64,000 bases of DNA. It comes from Clostridia bacterium (lineage in GTDB: Bacteria; Bacillota; Clostridia; Christensenellales; Aristaeellaceae). The stretch is from contig JAFWQU010000015.1 in NCBI GenBank assembly GCA_017508975.1, positions 62,001 to 126,000 of the forward strand. Direction: 5' to 3'. Below the pieces are notes generated by a model. It was not told the DNA's origin. It saw only the letters and a program-made list of their open reading frames with translations, and did no database searches. Positions 1 through 9,293 of this stretch are shown here, in pieces; positions within the stretch are counted from its first letter, which is position 1, and every line of letters starts with the position of its first letter. The position numbers and the translations under genes are program-made.

Positions 1-871
<871 letters not shown>

Positions 872-914
872 GTCTCTCTCCTCGCCGATCCGGCTGTTGC
901 CGGATACGCCAGAC

Positions 915-944
915 AGTATACCATAGATGGCCCTTCATTTGCAA
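915..944 (-). promoter_or_regulatory. Sigma-A-type promoter for secA
   Basis: On the minus strand TTGCAA and TATACT are separated by 18 bases and lie about 45 bases upstream of the secA ATG. No competing gene uses this stretch. Confidence 0.7.
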
Positions 945-951
945 GGCATTG

Positions 952-983
952 AAAAGCCCGGACACCGTCCGGCGTCCGGGTTT
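952..983 (-). terminator. Intrinsic terminator upstream of secA
   Basis: CCCGGAC (957-963) and GTCCGGG (974-980) form a perfect 7-bp stem around a 10-base loop; read on the minus strand it is followed by CTTTTC. It would end transcription from the 1131-1739 gene before the secA promoter. Confidence 0.65.
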
Positions 984-1010
984 GGAATTCTCTCCGTTCT
1001 CTTTGTCTGA

Positions 1011-1105
1011 AGCACAGACGCCTCCAAAGGGATGCACCCGAAGGTCCAGGGCAATCGGAAAGCCCCGGCAGCGCCCGCAGGCGCGAAATTCCTCCGTACG
1101 GATGG
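1011..1105 (-). repeat. Dispersed palindromic element, copy A (sub-family 2)
   Basis: Read on the minus strand this copy has the shared core: TTTCGCGCCTGCGGGCGC, then a second hairpin ending GCCCTGGACCTTCGG. It matches copies near 22.5, 25.3, 25.4, 28.6, 49.9, 50.3 and 63.0 kb. The flanks differ from the terminal inverted repeats of copies B and F. It lies between the 1131-1739 gene and its terminator, so it would be transcribed as 3' UTR. Confidence 0.85.
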
Positions 1106-1130
1106 CCCATGCTCCCGAGGCAGGCGGATA

Positions 1131-1739
1131 TCAGCCGTTGCCGCCGTCGTCCCCGGAGTCGGGGCCGCGCAGGATCTCGCCCGCCTTGCGGAAGAGATCG
1201 CCGACCTGCTTGATGCCATCCCGCAGCTGGTTCTCCAGCCCCTCGGGCAGCTTGGTCTCCGGCGCCTTGCCGAAGAGGGATTCCAGCATCTGCTCCAGCC
1301 GGTCCTCCTGGGGAGCCTCAGCGGGCTGTGGCTTCTTGTCGGCCTCGGCGGTCTTCGCGTTGAAGCGGTCAACCGCGTCCACGATCCGGTCGTCCGGCTT
1401 CGCTTCCGCCTCGGGCTCCTCCTCAGCCTCGGGCTGCTGCGCTTCGTCGCGCCGCGCCAGGCACTGCTCCAGGCCGTCCAGCTGCTCGAACGCCGCGCGC
1501 ACCCGCTCACGGGCCTCCTTGCTCGACAGGTCCTCCGTCTTGAGCTCCTCCCGCAGCTGCTCCCGCACGCCGTCGATCTCGCGCTCCAGGGCTTCCCGGG
1601 TGGGGGCCGCCTGCGAGACGACCTCGCTGCCCTTGGCGACCAGGTTTTTGGCGACCTCGCCGGTCTTTTCGACAGCCGTGGCCACCGCGCCTACGCCGCC
1701 CAGCACAATATTCCGAAGAATCTTTTCCAGCTCACTCAT
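1131..1739 (-). CDS. Small acidic protein with helical, phasin-like N-terminus; function unknown
   Basis: A 202-residue protein beginning MSELEKILRNIVLGGVGAVA. The first 45 residues are a Gly/Ala/Val-rich amphipathic or weakly hydrophobic helix, as in phasin-like or YtxH-like small proteins. The rest is charged: a probable coiled coil (about 45-100), an acidic Glu/Pro/Ala linker (about 100-150) and a final amphipathic helix. I do not recognise a catalytic motif. The ATG is preceded by AAAGGAGCGATGAG. It sits beside another coiled-coil gene of similar design (1894-2397), suggesting related roles, but the function is unknown. Confidence 0.7.
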   Translation of the reverse strand: MSELEKILRNIVLGGVGAVATAVEKTGEVAKNLVAKGSEVVSQAAPTREALEREIDGVREQLREELKTEDLSSKEARERVRAAFEQLDGLEQCLARRDEAQQPEAEEEPEAEAKPDDRIVDAVDRFNAKTAEADKKPQPAEAPQEDRLEQMLESLFGKAPETKLPEGLENQLRDGIKQVGDLFRKAGEILRGPDSGDDGGNG

Positions 1740-1893
1740 GACTCATCGCTCCTTTCGCCGGTCTCCCGGGCGGCCGATCCGCCCTTCTCCCCCGGCATGC
1801 CCAGTGTAGCACGCTCCTCCGCCGCTTTCCAGTCGGTTTGTCTGAAAACCGCATTAGAATTGCATGAAAACCGCTCCCGAGGAACGCGCCCGC
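1740..1893. other. Gap between two minus-strand genes, no clear feature
   Basis: Contains a direct repeat TGAAAACCGC (near 1845 and 1865) and, on the minus strand, a possible TACACT -10 without a convincing -35. I see no gene. Confidence 0.4.
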
Positions 1894-2397
1894 TCAGACA
1901 GGCTGTTCCGGGACCGTCGGCTCCTCCGGCGCGGGGTTTTCCTCCGGCGCGGGGATTTCCTCCGGCACGGGGATCTTCTCCGGAGGGATTTCCTCTGCGG
2001 GCTCCTCCGCTTCGGGCGCCTGCTCCTCCGCCGGAGCCTCCTCCGCGGGCATCTCCACCGGCACCTGCGGCTCCGCCGCGGCGGTCGCCGCCTTGGCCGT
2101 CTTCTGGGCCGCGGCCTCCTGCTCGCTCTGATACTGCGCGCGGATCTCCTCGAGCTGCTGGTCGAGCACGGCCACCTGCTGCAGCTGCTGGCAGATCTCC
2201 TCCGGGAAGGCGACGCCCGCCTGCCAGAGCTGGTAGACCTTCTGGCCCAGGCCGTCCAGGATCTCCTTGCGCTGGTTGCTCAGATTCATCTCCGAGACCT
2301 TGAAGCGCGTGCTGGTCGCCAGGCGGTCCGCCGCGTTGCCCAATAACTCCATGCTGCGCATCAGCGCGCCCTTGAGGGAACCTCCGATCGTTGCCAT
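1894..2397 (-). CDS. Coiled-coil protein with Pro/Glu-rich tail; function unknown
   Basis: A 167-residue protein starting MATIGGSLKGALMRSMELLG. Residues 1-100 look all-helical with a heptad-like Gln/Leu/Glu stretch. Residues from about 105 to the end are a low-complexity tail of PEE/PAPE repeats, likely disordered. The ATG follows GAGGTGAGAGG. It starts 14 bases after the stop of the lipid kinase gene, so the two probably share a transcript. No family is recognised. The opposite-strand frame lacks a plausible ribosome-binding site and reads as a shadow. Confidence 0.65.
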   Translation of the reverse strand: MATIGGSLKGALMRSMELLGNAADRLATSTRFKVSEMNLSNQRKEILDGLGQKVYQLWQAGVAFPEEICQQLQQVAVLDQQLEEIRAQYQSEQEAAAQKTAKAATAAAEPQVPVEMPAEEAPAEEQAPEAEEPAEEIPPEKIPVPEEIPAPEENPAPEEPTVPEQPV

Positions 2398-2410
2398 CCT
2401 CTCACCTCAT

Positions 2411-3283
2411 CTACGCGTGTATCAGAATTCCGCCGGGATGCACCGCGAACTCCGCCTCGTCCATCGGGACAATCTCCCCGTCGATCTGCAGCCGCATGCC
2501 CGGGGAGCGCAGCCGCAGTCCGCTCACCCGGCGGTGCTGTGTGATCGGGAAGGTCAGGATCTTGCCGCGCATCAGCCCCGGCAGGTAGCGCGGAATCCGC
2601 CTGTTGGGCACGTTCTGAACCTCAACCAGATCCAGCAGCCCGTCGCTGATCTCCGCCGCGGGACAGACCGGAATGCCGCCGCCGATCCAGCGGCCGTTGG
2701 CGACGCTGCACAGCAGCAGCGCTTTCTCCTCCCGCCTCCCGTCCGGCAGGGTCATCTCGACCTGCACCGGCCGGTTGTGGGAGATCGCGGTGATCAGCCC
2801 CAACAGATAGGGCAGCAGCCCGTGAAAGCGCTTTTTGAACTTTTCCGTGCTGTCCAGCACCGCCACGTCAAAGCCGGTGCCGCAGACGTTCAGGAACAGC
2901 CGCCCGTTGACGGTGCCCACGTCCATGGGCCGCGCCGGGTGGCTGAGCAGCCACTCCAGCGCCTCCATGGGGTCCTTCGGGATGCCCAGGGTCTTGATCA
3001 GGTCGTTCCCGGTTCCCGCCGGGATCAGCCCCAGCGCGGTGCGGGTGCCGAAAAGTCCGCGGGCGGCCTCGAGGTTGCTGCCGTCGCCGCCCACCGACAC
3101 GACGGTCTGCGCGCCGTTCTGCGCGGCCCGCCGCGCCAGCTCCTCCCCGTGGCCCGGATGCTCCGTGTGGACAAAGTCCGCTTCCAGCCCGCGCCTTTCG
3201 AGTTCCGCCCGCAGGCGCTCCTCCACCGACTGCGCGAGACCCGCGCCGGCCGTGGGATTGATGATCCAGGTTATCGCCGACAT
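2411..3283 (-). CDS. Diacylglycerol kinase-family lipid kinase (DagK/YegS/BmrU type)
   Basis: Soluble lipid kinases of this family phosphorylate diacylglycerol or related lipids at the membrane. The 290-residue length is typical. The catalytic-domain signatures are present: INPTAGAG near the N-terminus, VVSVGGDGSNLEAA (GGDG nucleotide loop) and LIPAGTGNDLIKTLG. The C-terminal half carries the expected all-beta part, with NVCGTGFDVAVL and ISDGLLDLVEV. The exact substrate cannot be told from sequence. It is the first gene of a small minus-strand group with 1894-2397 and 1131-1739; a hairpin terminator (3296-3336) separates it from the transketolase pair. Confidence 0.92.
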   Translation of the reverse strand: MSAITWIINPTAGAGLAQSVEERLRAELERRGLEADFVHTEHPGHGEELARRAAQNGAQTVVSVGGDGSNLEAARGLFGTRTALGLIPAGTGNDLIKTLGIPKDPMEALEWLLSHPARPMDVGTVNGRLFLNVCGTGFDVAVLDSTEKFKKRFHGLLPYLLGLITAISHNRPVQVEMTLPDGRREEKALLLCSVANGRWIGGGIPVCPAAEISDGLLDLVEVQNVPNRRIPRYLPGLMRGKILTFPITQHRRVSGLRLRSPGMRLQIDGEIVPMDEAEFAVHPGGILIHA

Positions 3284-3295
3284 CGTCTCTGCTCC

Positions 3296-3336
3296 AAAGG
3301 GCCGGCGTCCGGCTTGCGGCGGACACCGGCCCTCTT
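3296..3336 (-). terminator. Terminator after the transketolase genes
   Basis: A long GC-rich inverted repeat (GGGCCGGCGTCCG paired with CGGACACCGGCCC, one mismatch) lies between the transketolase C-subunit stop and the lipid kinase start. On the minus strand it is followed by a short TTT run, so the U-tract is weak. Confidence 0.6.
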
Positions 3337-3342
3337 CTTTCG

Positions 3343-4287
3343 TCAGTCCTTCAGAATGGTCTCCGCCAGCTGCGCGCCGGTGAGGCCGTATTCACGCAGG
3401 AGGTCCGCCGGCTTGCCGCTCTGGCCGAACTCGTCCTGCAGGCCGATCTTCCGGAAGGTGAACGCGCCCTTGCCGCAGATGGCGGCCGCCACCGCGTCGC
3501 CCAGGCCGCCGATCACGGAGTGCTCCTCCACCGTGTAAACCCGGCCGGTCTTCAGCGCCCACTCGCAGGCCATCGCCTCGTCGAAGGGCTTCAGGGTGTG
3601 GAAGGAGACCAGCGCCGCGTCGACGCCCTTCTCCTCCAGGATCTTCACGGCCTCCAGCGTGTGCTCCAGCATGATGCCGCAGGTGAAGATCACGAGGTCC
3701 TTGCCGTCCTTGATGACCTGGCCCTTGCCGACCTCGAAGGGCCGGGGCTCATAGATCGGGGAAGGCAGCCGCGCGGTGCGGATGAAGACCGGGCCTTCGA
3801 TCTCCGCGGCCGCGCTGACGCACTGCCGGCACTCGTTCGCGTCGCTGGGCACGAACACCGTCATGTTCGGCAGCACCCGCATCAGCGCCAGATCCTCCAC
3901 CGCCTGGTGGGAGCCGCCGTCCTCGCCCAGCGTGATGCCCGCGTGGGAGAAGCCGAACTTGACATTGAACTTCGGATAGCAGACACCGTTGCGGATCTGG
4001 TCATAGCAGCGCCCCGCGAACACCGCGAAGGTGGAGCAGAAGGGAATCAGACCCATCGTGGACATGCCTGCCGCCATATCGACCATGTTGGCCTCGGCGA
4101 TGCCGCAGTCGTAATGCCGCTCGGGGAACGCTTTCTGGAAGGCGTTGGTCATGGTCGCCTGCGCCAGGTCGGCGTCCAGCACCACAACGCGGTCGTTCTT
4201 CTGTCCCAGTTCCACCAGCGCCTTGCCATAGGCCACACGGACCGCTTCTTTTTCGCCCGTGGGAATCACATTGATCTTGCTCGACAT
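3343..4287 (-). CDS. Transketolase, C-terminal subunit
   Basis: This 314-residue protein carries the pyrimidine-binding and C-terminal domains of a split transketolase, the thiamine-diphosphate enzyme that transfers two-carbon units in the non-oxidative pentose phosphate pathway. Visible landmarks are VVLDADLAQATMT, DCGIAEANMVDMAAGM (the conserved catalytic Glu region) and SHAGITLGEDGGSHQ. It starts three bases after the N-terminal subunit gene, so the two are co-translated. Full-length transketolase is about 650 residues; the two halves here sum to 585. DXS is less likely because the proteins lack DXS-specific N-terminal length. Confidence 0.94.
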   Translation of the reverse strand: MSSKINVIPTGEKEAVRVAYGKALVELGQKNDRVVVLDADLAQATMTNAFQKAFPERHYDCGIAEANMVDMAAGMSTMGLIPFCSTFAVFAGRCYDQIRNGVCYPKFNVKFGFSHAGITLGEDGGSHQAVEDLALMRVLPNMTVFVPSDANECRQCVSAAAEIEGPVFIRTARLPSPIYEPRPFEVGKGQVIKDGKDLVIFTCGIMLEHTLEAVKILEEKGVDAALVSFHTLKPFDEAMACEWALKTGRVYTVEEHSVIGGLGDAVAAAICGKGAFTFRKIGLQDEFGQSGKPADLLREYGLTGAQLAETILKD

Positions 4288-4290
4288 CGC

Positions 4291-5106
4291 TCAGCCCTCC
4301 AATTCCTTCAGTGCCTGTGCCGTCAGCTCCGCGTTGGGCGCCTTGCCGTGCCAGCCGACCTGTCCCTCCATGTAGGAGACGCCCTTGCCCTTGAGCGTGT
4401 GCAGGAGAATCAGCCGCGGCTTGCCGGGGCAGGCGGGGGTGTGGAGCGCGTCGAGCACCTGCTGCATGTCGTTGCCGTCCGCGACCTCGACGATGTCATA
4501 GCCGAAGGCCTCGAACTTCGCGCGCACGTTGCCCAGGGACATAACCTGTTCGTTGGTGCCGTCGATCTGCATGCCGTTGTAGTCCAGGATCACGGTCAGG
4601 TTGTCCAGCTTATAGTGGGCCGCGGCCATGGAAGCCTCCCAGACCAGGCCCTCGTCGCTCTCGCCGTCGCCGATGATCGTGTAGACGTGGCAGGGGTTTC
4701 CGGTGTGCTTCGCGCCCAGCGCCATGCCCACCGCGATGGAGATGCCCTGGCCCAGGGAGCCCGTCGAGGCGTCCACGCCCGGGCACTTCTTGGTGTCCGG
4801 ATGGCCTTGCAGGATGCCGTGCAGCTGCCGGAAGTGGTCGAACTCCTCGCGCCCGAAATAGCCGCGCTCGCACAGCGTGCCGTAGAGGGCCGGAGCCGCG
4901 TGGCCCTTGGAGAGCACAAAGCGGTCGCGGTTCGGATTTTTGTCGTCCTTGGGGTCGATGCCCTTCATCACATCAAAGTAGAGCGCCACCATGACGTCCG
5001 TCGAGGAGAGGGATCCGCCGGGGTGTCCCGCTCCGGCCTTGTTGGTCATCACAATGATATCCCGCCGTACCTGTTTGGCTACAGCTTCCAGTTCCCGAAC
5101 ATCCAT
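4291..5106 (-). CDS. Transketolase, N-terminal subunit
   Basis: The 271-residue thiamine-diphosphate-binding half of the split transketolase. Key segments are NKAGAGHPGGSLSSTDVM, SKGHAAPALY, STGSLGQGISIAVG and the diphosphate/Mg motif GDGESDEGLVWEA with a downstream LDYNGMQIDG. It is first in a two-gene operon with the C-terminal subunit and has its own strong promoter (5158-5186), which leaves a short leader. Split transketolases of this kind are common in Clostridia. Confidence 0.95.
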   Translation of the reverse strand: MDVRELEAVAKQVRRDIIVMTNKAGAGHPGGSLSSTDVMVALYFDVMKGIDPKDDKNPNRDRFVLSKGHAAPALYGTLCERGYFGREEFDHFRQLHGILQGHPDTKKCPGVDASTGSLGQGISIAVGMALGAKHTGNPCHVYTIIGDGESDEGLVWEASMAAAHYKLDNLTVILDYNGMQIDGTNEQVMSLGNVRAKFEAFGYDIVEVADGNDMQQVLDALHTPACPGKPRLILLHTLKGKGVSYMEGQVGWHGKAPNAELTAQALKELEG

Positions 5107-5157
5107 GCCGTATTCCTCCGTTCTCCTCCGGCTGAAACCAGCCGAACTTCTTGGGTC

Positions 5158-5186
5158 ATTATAGGGTGAACCGCCTTTGTTGTCAA
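5158..5186 (-). promoter_or_regulatory. Sigma-A promoter for the transketolase operon
   Basis: TTGACA-17-TATAAT on the minus strand, a perfect consensus match, about 50 bases upstream of the N-subunit ATG. Confidence 0.88.
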
Positions 5187-5190
5187 GGAT

Positions 5191-6441
5191 TTACAACGCG
5201 ATTGCCCCGCCCTTCGCCATATGGTTCAGCGCCTGTTCCATCGCCAGGCGGCCGTGGGCGTAGGTCAGCGCGCCCTGCATGTAGGCGGTGTAGGGCGCGC
5301 GCATGGGGCCGTCCGCGCTCAGCTCGATCGAGGCACCCGGCACGAAGGTGCCCGCCGCCATCACGACCTGGTCCGCGTAGCCGGGCATGTCCCAGGGCTC
5401 CGGCAGCGCCATGGCGTCCACCGGGGAGGCCATCTGGATCCCCTGGCAGAAGCGCACCAGCCGCTCCGGCGTCTCCAGCTGGATCGCCTGGATGATGTCC
5501 GCGCGCACCTCGTCCGAGGGCGGCGTGGTCTTCAGCCCCAGGTCCTCGAACAGCCGCGCCGCCAGGCAGGCCGTCTTCAGCGCCTGGGCCACGGTGTGCG
5601 GCGCCATGAACAGCCCCTGGAAATACGGCCGATAGCTCGCCGCGTAGGAGCCGAGCTCCAGTCCGAGCCCCGGCGCGGTCAGGCGCCAGGCGATCCGGTC
5701 GACGATCTCCCTGCTGCCGCAGATATAGCCGCCCGTCGGCGCGATGCCGCCGCCCGGGTTTTTGATCAGGCTGCCCACGCACAGGTCCGCGCCGTAGTGC
5801 GTCGGCTCACGCTCGCAGACGAACTCGCCGTAGCAGTTGTCCACCATCAGGCGGATCCCCGGATGCTTCCTGTGCAGCATCTCCGCCAGCGGCGCGAAGG
5901 CCTCCGGCAGCAGGGAGGGCCGCCAGGCGTAGCCCCGGCTGCGCTGCGCGATCACGAGGCTCGTGTTGGGCCGGATCGCCGCCTCCACCGCATCCAGGTC
6001 GATCCTCCCCTGCGCGTCCAGCTCCACCGCGCTGTACGCGACGCCGTATTCCTTGAGCGACCCGGGCGGGGTTACCGCCGGGTCCGTGCCGATGATGCTC
6101 TCGAGGGTGTCGTAGGGCGCACCGGTGGCCGAGAGGATGTGCTCCCCCGGCCGGGTCAGCCCGAAAAGCGTCAGCGAGAGCGCCGCCGTGCCGCTGGCCA
6201 CCGCCGGCCGCACCAGCGCCGCCTCGGTCCCGAAGAGATCGGCGTAGAGCTCGCCCAGCTTCTCCCGGCCGATGTCGTCGTAGCCGTAGCCCTCGGTGGG
6301 CGCGAAGTGGCGAACCGCCACCTCCCGCTCCTGGAAGGCCCGGAGCATCCGCGCCATCACCAGCCGCTCGTTGCGGTCGATCCGCTCGAAGACCTCCCGC
6401 AGGGCTTCCTCCGCCCGCTCAATCCGCTCCGCCGCCGTCAT
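5191..6441 (-). CDS. YnbB-type PLP-dependent enzyme (methionine gamma-lyase / aluminum-resistance family)
   Basis: A 416-residue fold-type I PLP enzyme of the family often named aluminum resistance protein or methionine gamma-lyase family, found near miaA/glnR in many Firmicutes. FAPTEGYGYDDIGREKL, the AVASGTAALSLTLFGL segment, DNCYGEF (PLP-ring region) and SLIKNPGGGIAPTGGY with the Schiff-base lysine are present. Three nearby ATGs exist; the one at 6441 is chosen because GGAGG lies 7 bases upstream and it overlaps the miaA stop as ATGA. The in vivo reaction is not settled for the family. Confidence 0.88.
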   Translation of the reverse strand: MTAAERIERAEEALREVFERIDRNERLVMARMLRAFQEREVAVRHFAPTEGYGYDDIGREKLGELYADLFGTEAALVRPAVASGTAALSLTLFGLTRPGEHILSATGAPYDTLESIIGTDPAVTPPGSLKEYGVAYSAVELDAQGRIDLDAVEAAIRPNTSLVIAQRSRGYAWRPSLLPEAFAPLAEMLHRKHPGIRLMVDNCYGEFVCEREPTHYGADLCVGSLIKNPGGGIAPTGGYICGSREIVDRIAWRLTAPGLGLELGSYAASYRPYFQGLFMAPHTVAQALKTACLAARLFEDLGLKTTPPSDEVRADIIQAIQLETPERLVRFCQGIQMASPVDAMALPEPWDMPGYADQVVMAAGTFVPGASIELSADGPMRAPYTAYMQGALTYAHGRLAMEQALNHMAKGGAIAL

Positions 6442-7364
6442 ACGCATTCCTCCATCCACGCGCGCTCAATCTGCTCCTGCGCGTCCGCCGCCTCCGCGTC
6501 GACCCAGCGGACGTCCGGCTCCGCCCGGAACCAGGTCCACTGCCGCTTGGCGTAATGTCTCGAATTCTGCTGGATCAGGGCCGTGGCCTCCGCCAGGCTC
6601 GTCTCCCCCTTCAGCCAGGGGATCAGCTCCTTGTAGCCGATGCCCTTCATGGACTGGTGCTCCGCGGTCAGCCCGCGCTCCCACAGTCCCCGGACCTCCT
6701 CGGGGAGACCCTGCTTCATCATCTGCTCCACCCGCCGGTCGATCCGGCGGTAGAGGCGCTCCCTGTCCATGGTCAGCGCCGCGCACCGCGTCCGGAAGGG
6801 CGCCTCCCCGGTCTCCTGGGGCTGCGCGGAGAAGGGTTTTCCGGTCAGCTGCCAGACCTCCAGCGCGCGCACCACCCGCCGGACGTCGTTGGGGTGCAGC
6901 CGTCCGGCCGTCACGGGATCCACCTCCCGCAGGCGTCCGTGCAGCCGCTCCCGGCCGCCGGGCTCCGCGGCCTCCCGCTCCAGCGCGCCGCGCACCGCGG
7001 GATCCCCCGCCGCGACGCCCATGGCCATCGGCCTGCGCAGCGCCCGCAGGTAGAAGCCGGTCCCGCCGACGATCAGCGCGCGGCGCCCCCGGGCCTGGAT
7101 CTCCCGGATCCGGGCGGAGGCGTCCTCCACCCACTGGGCGACGCTGTAGCTCTCCTCGGGCTCGCAGATGTCCAGCATATGATGCGGCGCCGCGGCACGC
7201 TCCTCCGCCGTCGGCTTCGCGGTGCCGATGTCCATGCCCCGATAGATCTGCATGGAGTCCATGCAGACAATCTCGCAGTTCCAGCGCCGCGCGGTCTCCA
7301 GCGAGAGCGCGGTTTTTCCGGTGGCGGTCGGACCCGTCAGGATCCAGACGGTTTTGTCGTCCAA
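6438..7364 (-). CDS. miaA: tRNA dimethylallyltransferase
   Basis: MiaA transfers a dimethylallyl group to A37 of tRNAs reading UNN codons; MiaB, encoded upstream in the same run, then methylthiolates the product. The P-loop LTGPTATGKTALS, SMQIYRGMDIGTAKP and VGGTGFYLRAL are conserved. I place the start at TTG 7364: it gives the usual short N-terminus and is preceded by GAGGGGG at 6 bases. A GTG at 7379 has no ribosome-binding site and lies at the edge of a truncated repeat. Predicted length is 308 residues, normal for MiaA. The stop overlaps the next gene's ATG. Confidence 0.94.
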   Translation of the reverse strand: MDDKTVWILTGPTATGKTALSLETARRWNCEIVCMDSMQIYRGMDIGTAKPTAEERAAAPHHMLDICEPEESYSVAQWVEDASARIREIQARGRRALIVGGTGFYLRALRRPMAMGVAAGDPAVRGALEREAAEPGGRERLHGRLREVDPVTAGRLHPNDVRRVVRALEVWQLTGKPFSAQPQETGEAPFRTRCAALTMDRERLYRRIDRRVEQMMKQGLPEEVRGLWERGLTAEHQSMKGIGYKELIPWLKGETSLAEATALIQQNSRHYAKRQWTWFRAEPDVRWVDAEAADAQEQIERAWMEECV

Positions 7365-7375
7365 TGGTATCCCCC

Positions 7376-7430
7376 TCACGAAGGGGATTTCGCGCCTGCG
7401 GCTCTTCGGACAGATCCCCTTGCTTGTTGT
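7376..7430 (+). repeat. Truncated copy of the dispersed palindromic element (copy I)
   Basis: AAGGGGATTTCGCGCCTGCG is identical to copy G near 50.28 kb, but the second hairpin is replaced by unrelated sequence. It fills most of the mutL-miaA gap. GGGGAT and ATCCCC flank it and could pair. Confidence 0.65.
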
Positions 7431-7433
7431 CGT

Positions 7434-9284
7434 TCAGTGCTGAATCCGCTTGAAGCGCTTGTCCAGCTCCGTATGGCTGATGGCGACCACCAGCGGACGG
7501 CCGTGCGGGCAGGTCGGGGTCACATGCAGCTCCAGCATCTGCTCCACGAGGCTGCGGATGTCCTCCTCGGAGAGCGTCTCGCCGCCCTTCACCGCGTGCT
7601 TGCAGGCGGACTGCAGGATCAGCGTCCGGCGCTTCTCCAGGGTAAAGCCCCGCGGCTCCCCGGAAAGCTGGTCCAGCACCTCGTGCAGGAAGGCGGCGGT
7701 CTGGGGCTCGCCCAGGATCATCGGGATCCGCCGCACGGAGATTTCCTGCTCCCCGAAGGGTTCCAGCGCGAAGCCGATGCCCTCCAGCAGCTCCCGGTTC
7801 TCCTGCAGCACAAGCTGTTCCCGCTGCGTCACGGAGACGATCTGCGGAATCAGCAGCTCCTGCCCCGCCTGCACGGTGCCGCTCTCCCGCATCATCCGGT
7901 CGAAGAGCAGCCGCTCGTGCACCGCGTGCTGGTCGATCATCAGCAGATGGTCCGCGTACTCCACCAGGATATAGGTCTTGAAAAGCACCCCCAGAATCCG
8001 CAGCGGCTTGCGCTCCGGCTGCAGGAAGGAGACTGGCTCCTGCGGCAGCGCGGGCGGTGGGAGCGGCTGCGGGGCCTGTGCCGGGGCCGCCGGCCGGATC
8101 GGCACAGGCGTCTGCCGGAGCGTGGTGGGAATCGCCGCGCGGGGCACCGCCTCCTCGAAGGAGACCGGCGCGGGCGCGGACGGCCCGCCGCGCACCACCG
8201 CCACGGGCACCGGCTCCCGGTCCCGGGTCACGGCGGCCGTGAGTGCCGGCGTCTCCGGCGCGATCGGCATGGGAACCGGCCGTTCGAAGGCGTCACGGTC
8301 CCGCAGCGCCTCGCGCACCACGGTCGTCACCGCCTCCGAGACCGCCTGCTCGTCGCGGAAGCGCACCTCCAGCTTGTTGGGGTGTACGTTCACGTCCACG
8401 GCTTCGTAAGGCATCGTCAGATGCAGCACGCAGCTCGGATACTTGCCGATCATCACACGTTCCCGGCAGGCCTCCTCCAGCGCCGCCGAGAGCAGCGCCG
8501 AGCGCATGCAGCGGCCGTTGATGAAGAAGGACTGGTGGCTCCGGTTGCCGCGGCCGCTCTCGCCGATCCCCACAAAGCCCGAGATCAGCACGCCGCCCTG
8601 GTTGCCCTTGACCTCCCGCATGCTGCGGAGCATCTCCTGGCCGTAGATGGCGAAGACCGCCGTCGCCAGCTTGCCGTCCCCCGCGGCGTGATAGAGGGTC
8701 TTCCCCTGGCTGATCAGTCGGAAGGACACGTCCGGCCGCGAGAGGATCAGCCGCATCACGGTGTCCGCCACATAGGAGGCCTCCGTCGCCGGCTTTTTCA
8801 GGAAGCCCAGCCGGACGGGCACATTGTAGAAGAGGTCCTTCACGACCATGCTGGTTCCCTGGGCACAGGCCGCCTCCTCGATGGCGAGAATTTTCCCGCC
8901 CTCGTTGCGGATGCGCAGACCCGTCGCGTCCGAGGCTGTCCGCGTGGTGCAGGTCACCCGGCTGACCGCGGCGATGGAGGCCAGCGCCTCCCCGCGGAAG
9001 CCCAGCGTGCCCACCTGGTTCAGGTCCTGGGCGCTGGTGATCTTGCTGGTCGCGTGGCGCTCGAAAGCCATGCGGATGTTGTCCGCCCGAATGCCGCTGC
9101 CGTTGTCCGTCACGCGCAGGTAGCTGATGCCGCCGTCGCGGATCTCGACCGTCACCGCGCTGGCGCCCGCGTCGAGGCTGTTCTCCACCAGCTCCTTGAC
9201 CGCCGCCGCCGGGCGCTCCACCACCTCGCCGGCCGCGATCTTCCCGATCACCTCGTCCGGGAGCTTCCGAATCAAATCAGGCAT
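7434..9284 (-). CDS. mutL: DNA mismatch repair protein MutL
   Basis: MutL couples mismatch recognition by MutS to strand incision. The GHKL ATPase domain at the N-terminus is intact: IAAGEVVERPAAAVKELVEN, then DNGSGI, TLGFRGEALASIA and a later GTSMVVKDLFYNVP. A Pro/Ala-rich linker (about 330-410) leads to the C-terminal dimerisation/endonuclease domain with DQHAVHERLLFD, a DQHA-type metal-binding motif, and CPHGRPLVV, as in endonuclease-active MutL proteins. It is 616 residues and follows mutS by 9 bases. Confidence 0.97.
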   Translation of the reverse strand: MPDLIRKLPDEVIGKIAAGEVVERPAAAVKELVENSLDAGASAVTVEIRDGGISYLRVTDNGSGIRADNIRMAFERHATSKITSAQDLNQVGTLGFRGEALASIAAVSRVTCTTRTASDATGLRIRNEGGKILAIEEAACAQGTSMVVKDLFYNVPVRLGFLKKPATEASYVADTVMRLILSRPDVSFRLISQGKTLYHAAGDGKLATAVFAIYGQEMLRSMREVKGNQGGVLISGFVGIGESGRGNRSHQSFFINGRCMRSALLSAALEEACRERVMIGKYPSCVLHLTMPYEAVDVNVHPNKLEVRFRDEQAVSEAVTTVVREALRDRDAFERPVPMPIAPETPALTAAVTRDREPVPVAVVRGGPSAPAPVSFEEAVPRAAIPTTLRQTPVPIRPAAPAQAPQPLPPPALPQEPVSFLQPERKPLRILGVLFKTYILVEYADHLLMIDQHAVHERLLFDRMMRESGTVQAGQELLIPQIVSVTQREQLVLQENRELLEGIGFALEPFGEQEISVRRIPMILGEPQTAAFLHEVLDQLSGEPRGFTLEKRRTLILQSACKHAVKGGETLSEEDIRSLVEQMLELHVTPTCPHGRPLVVAISHTELDKRFKRIQH

Positions 9285-9293
9285 AGAACCTCC

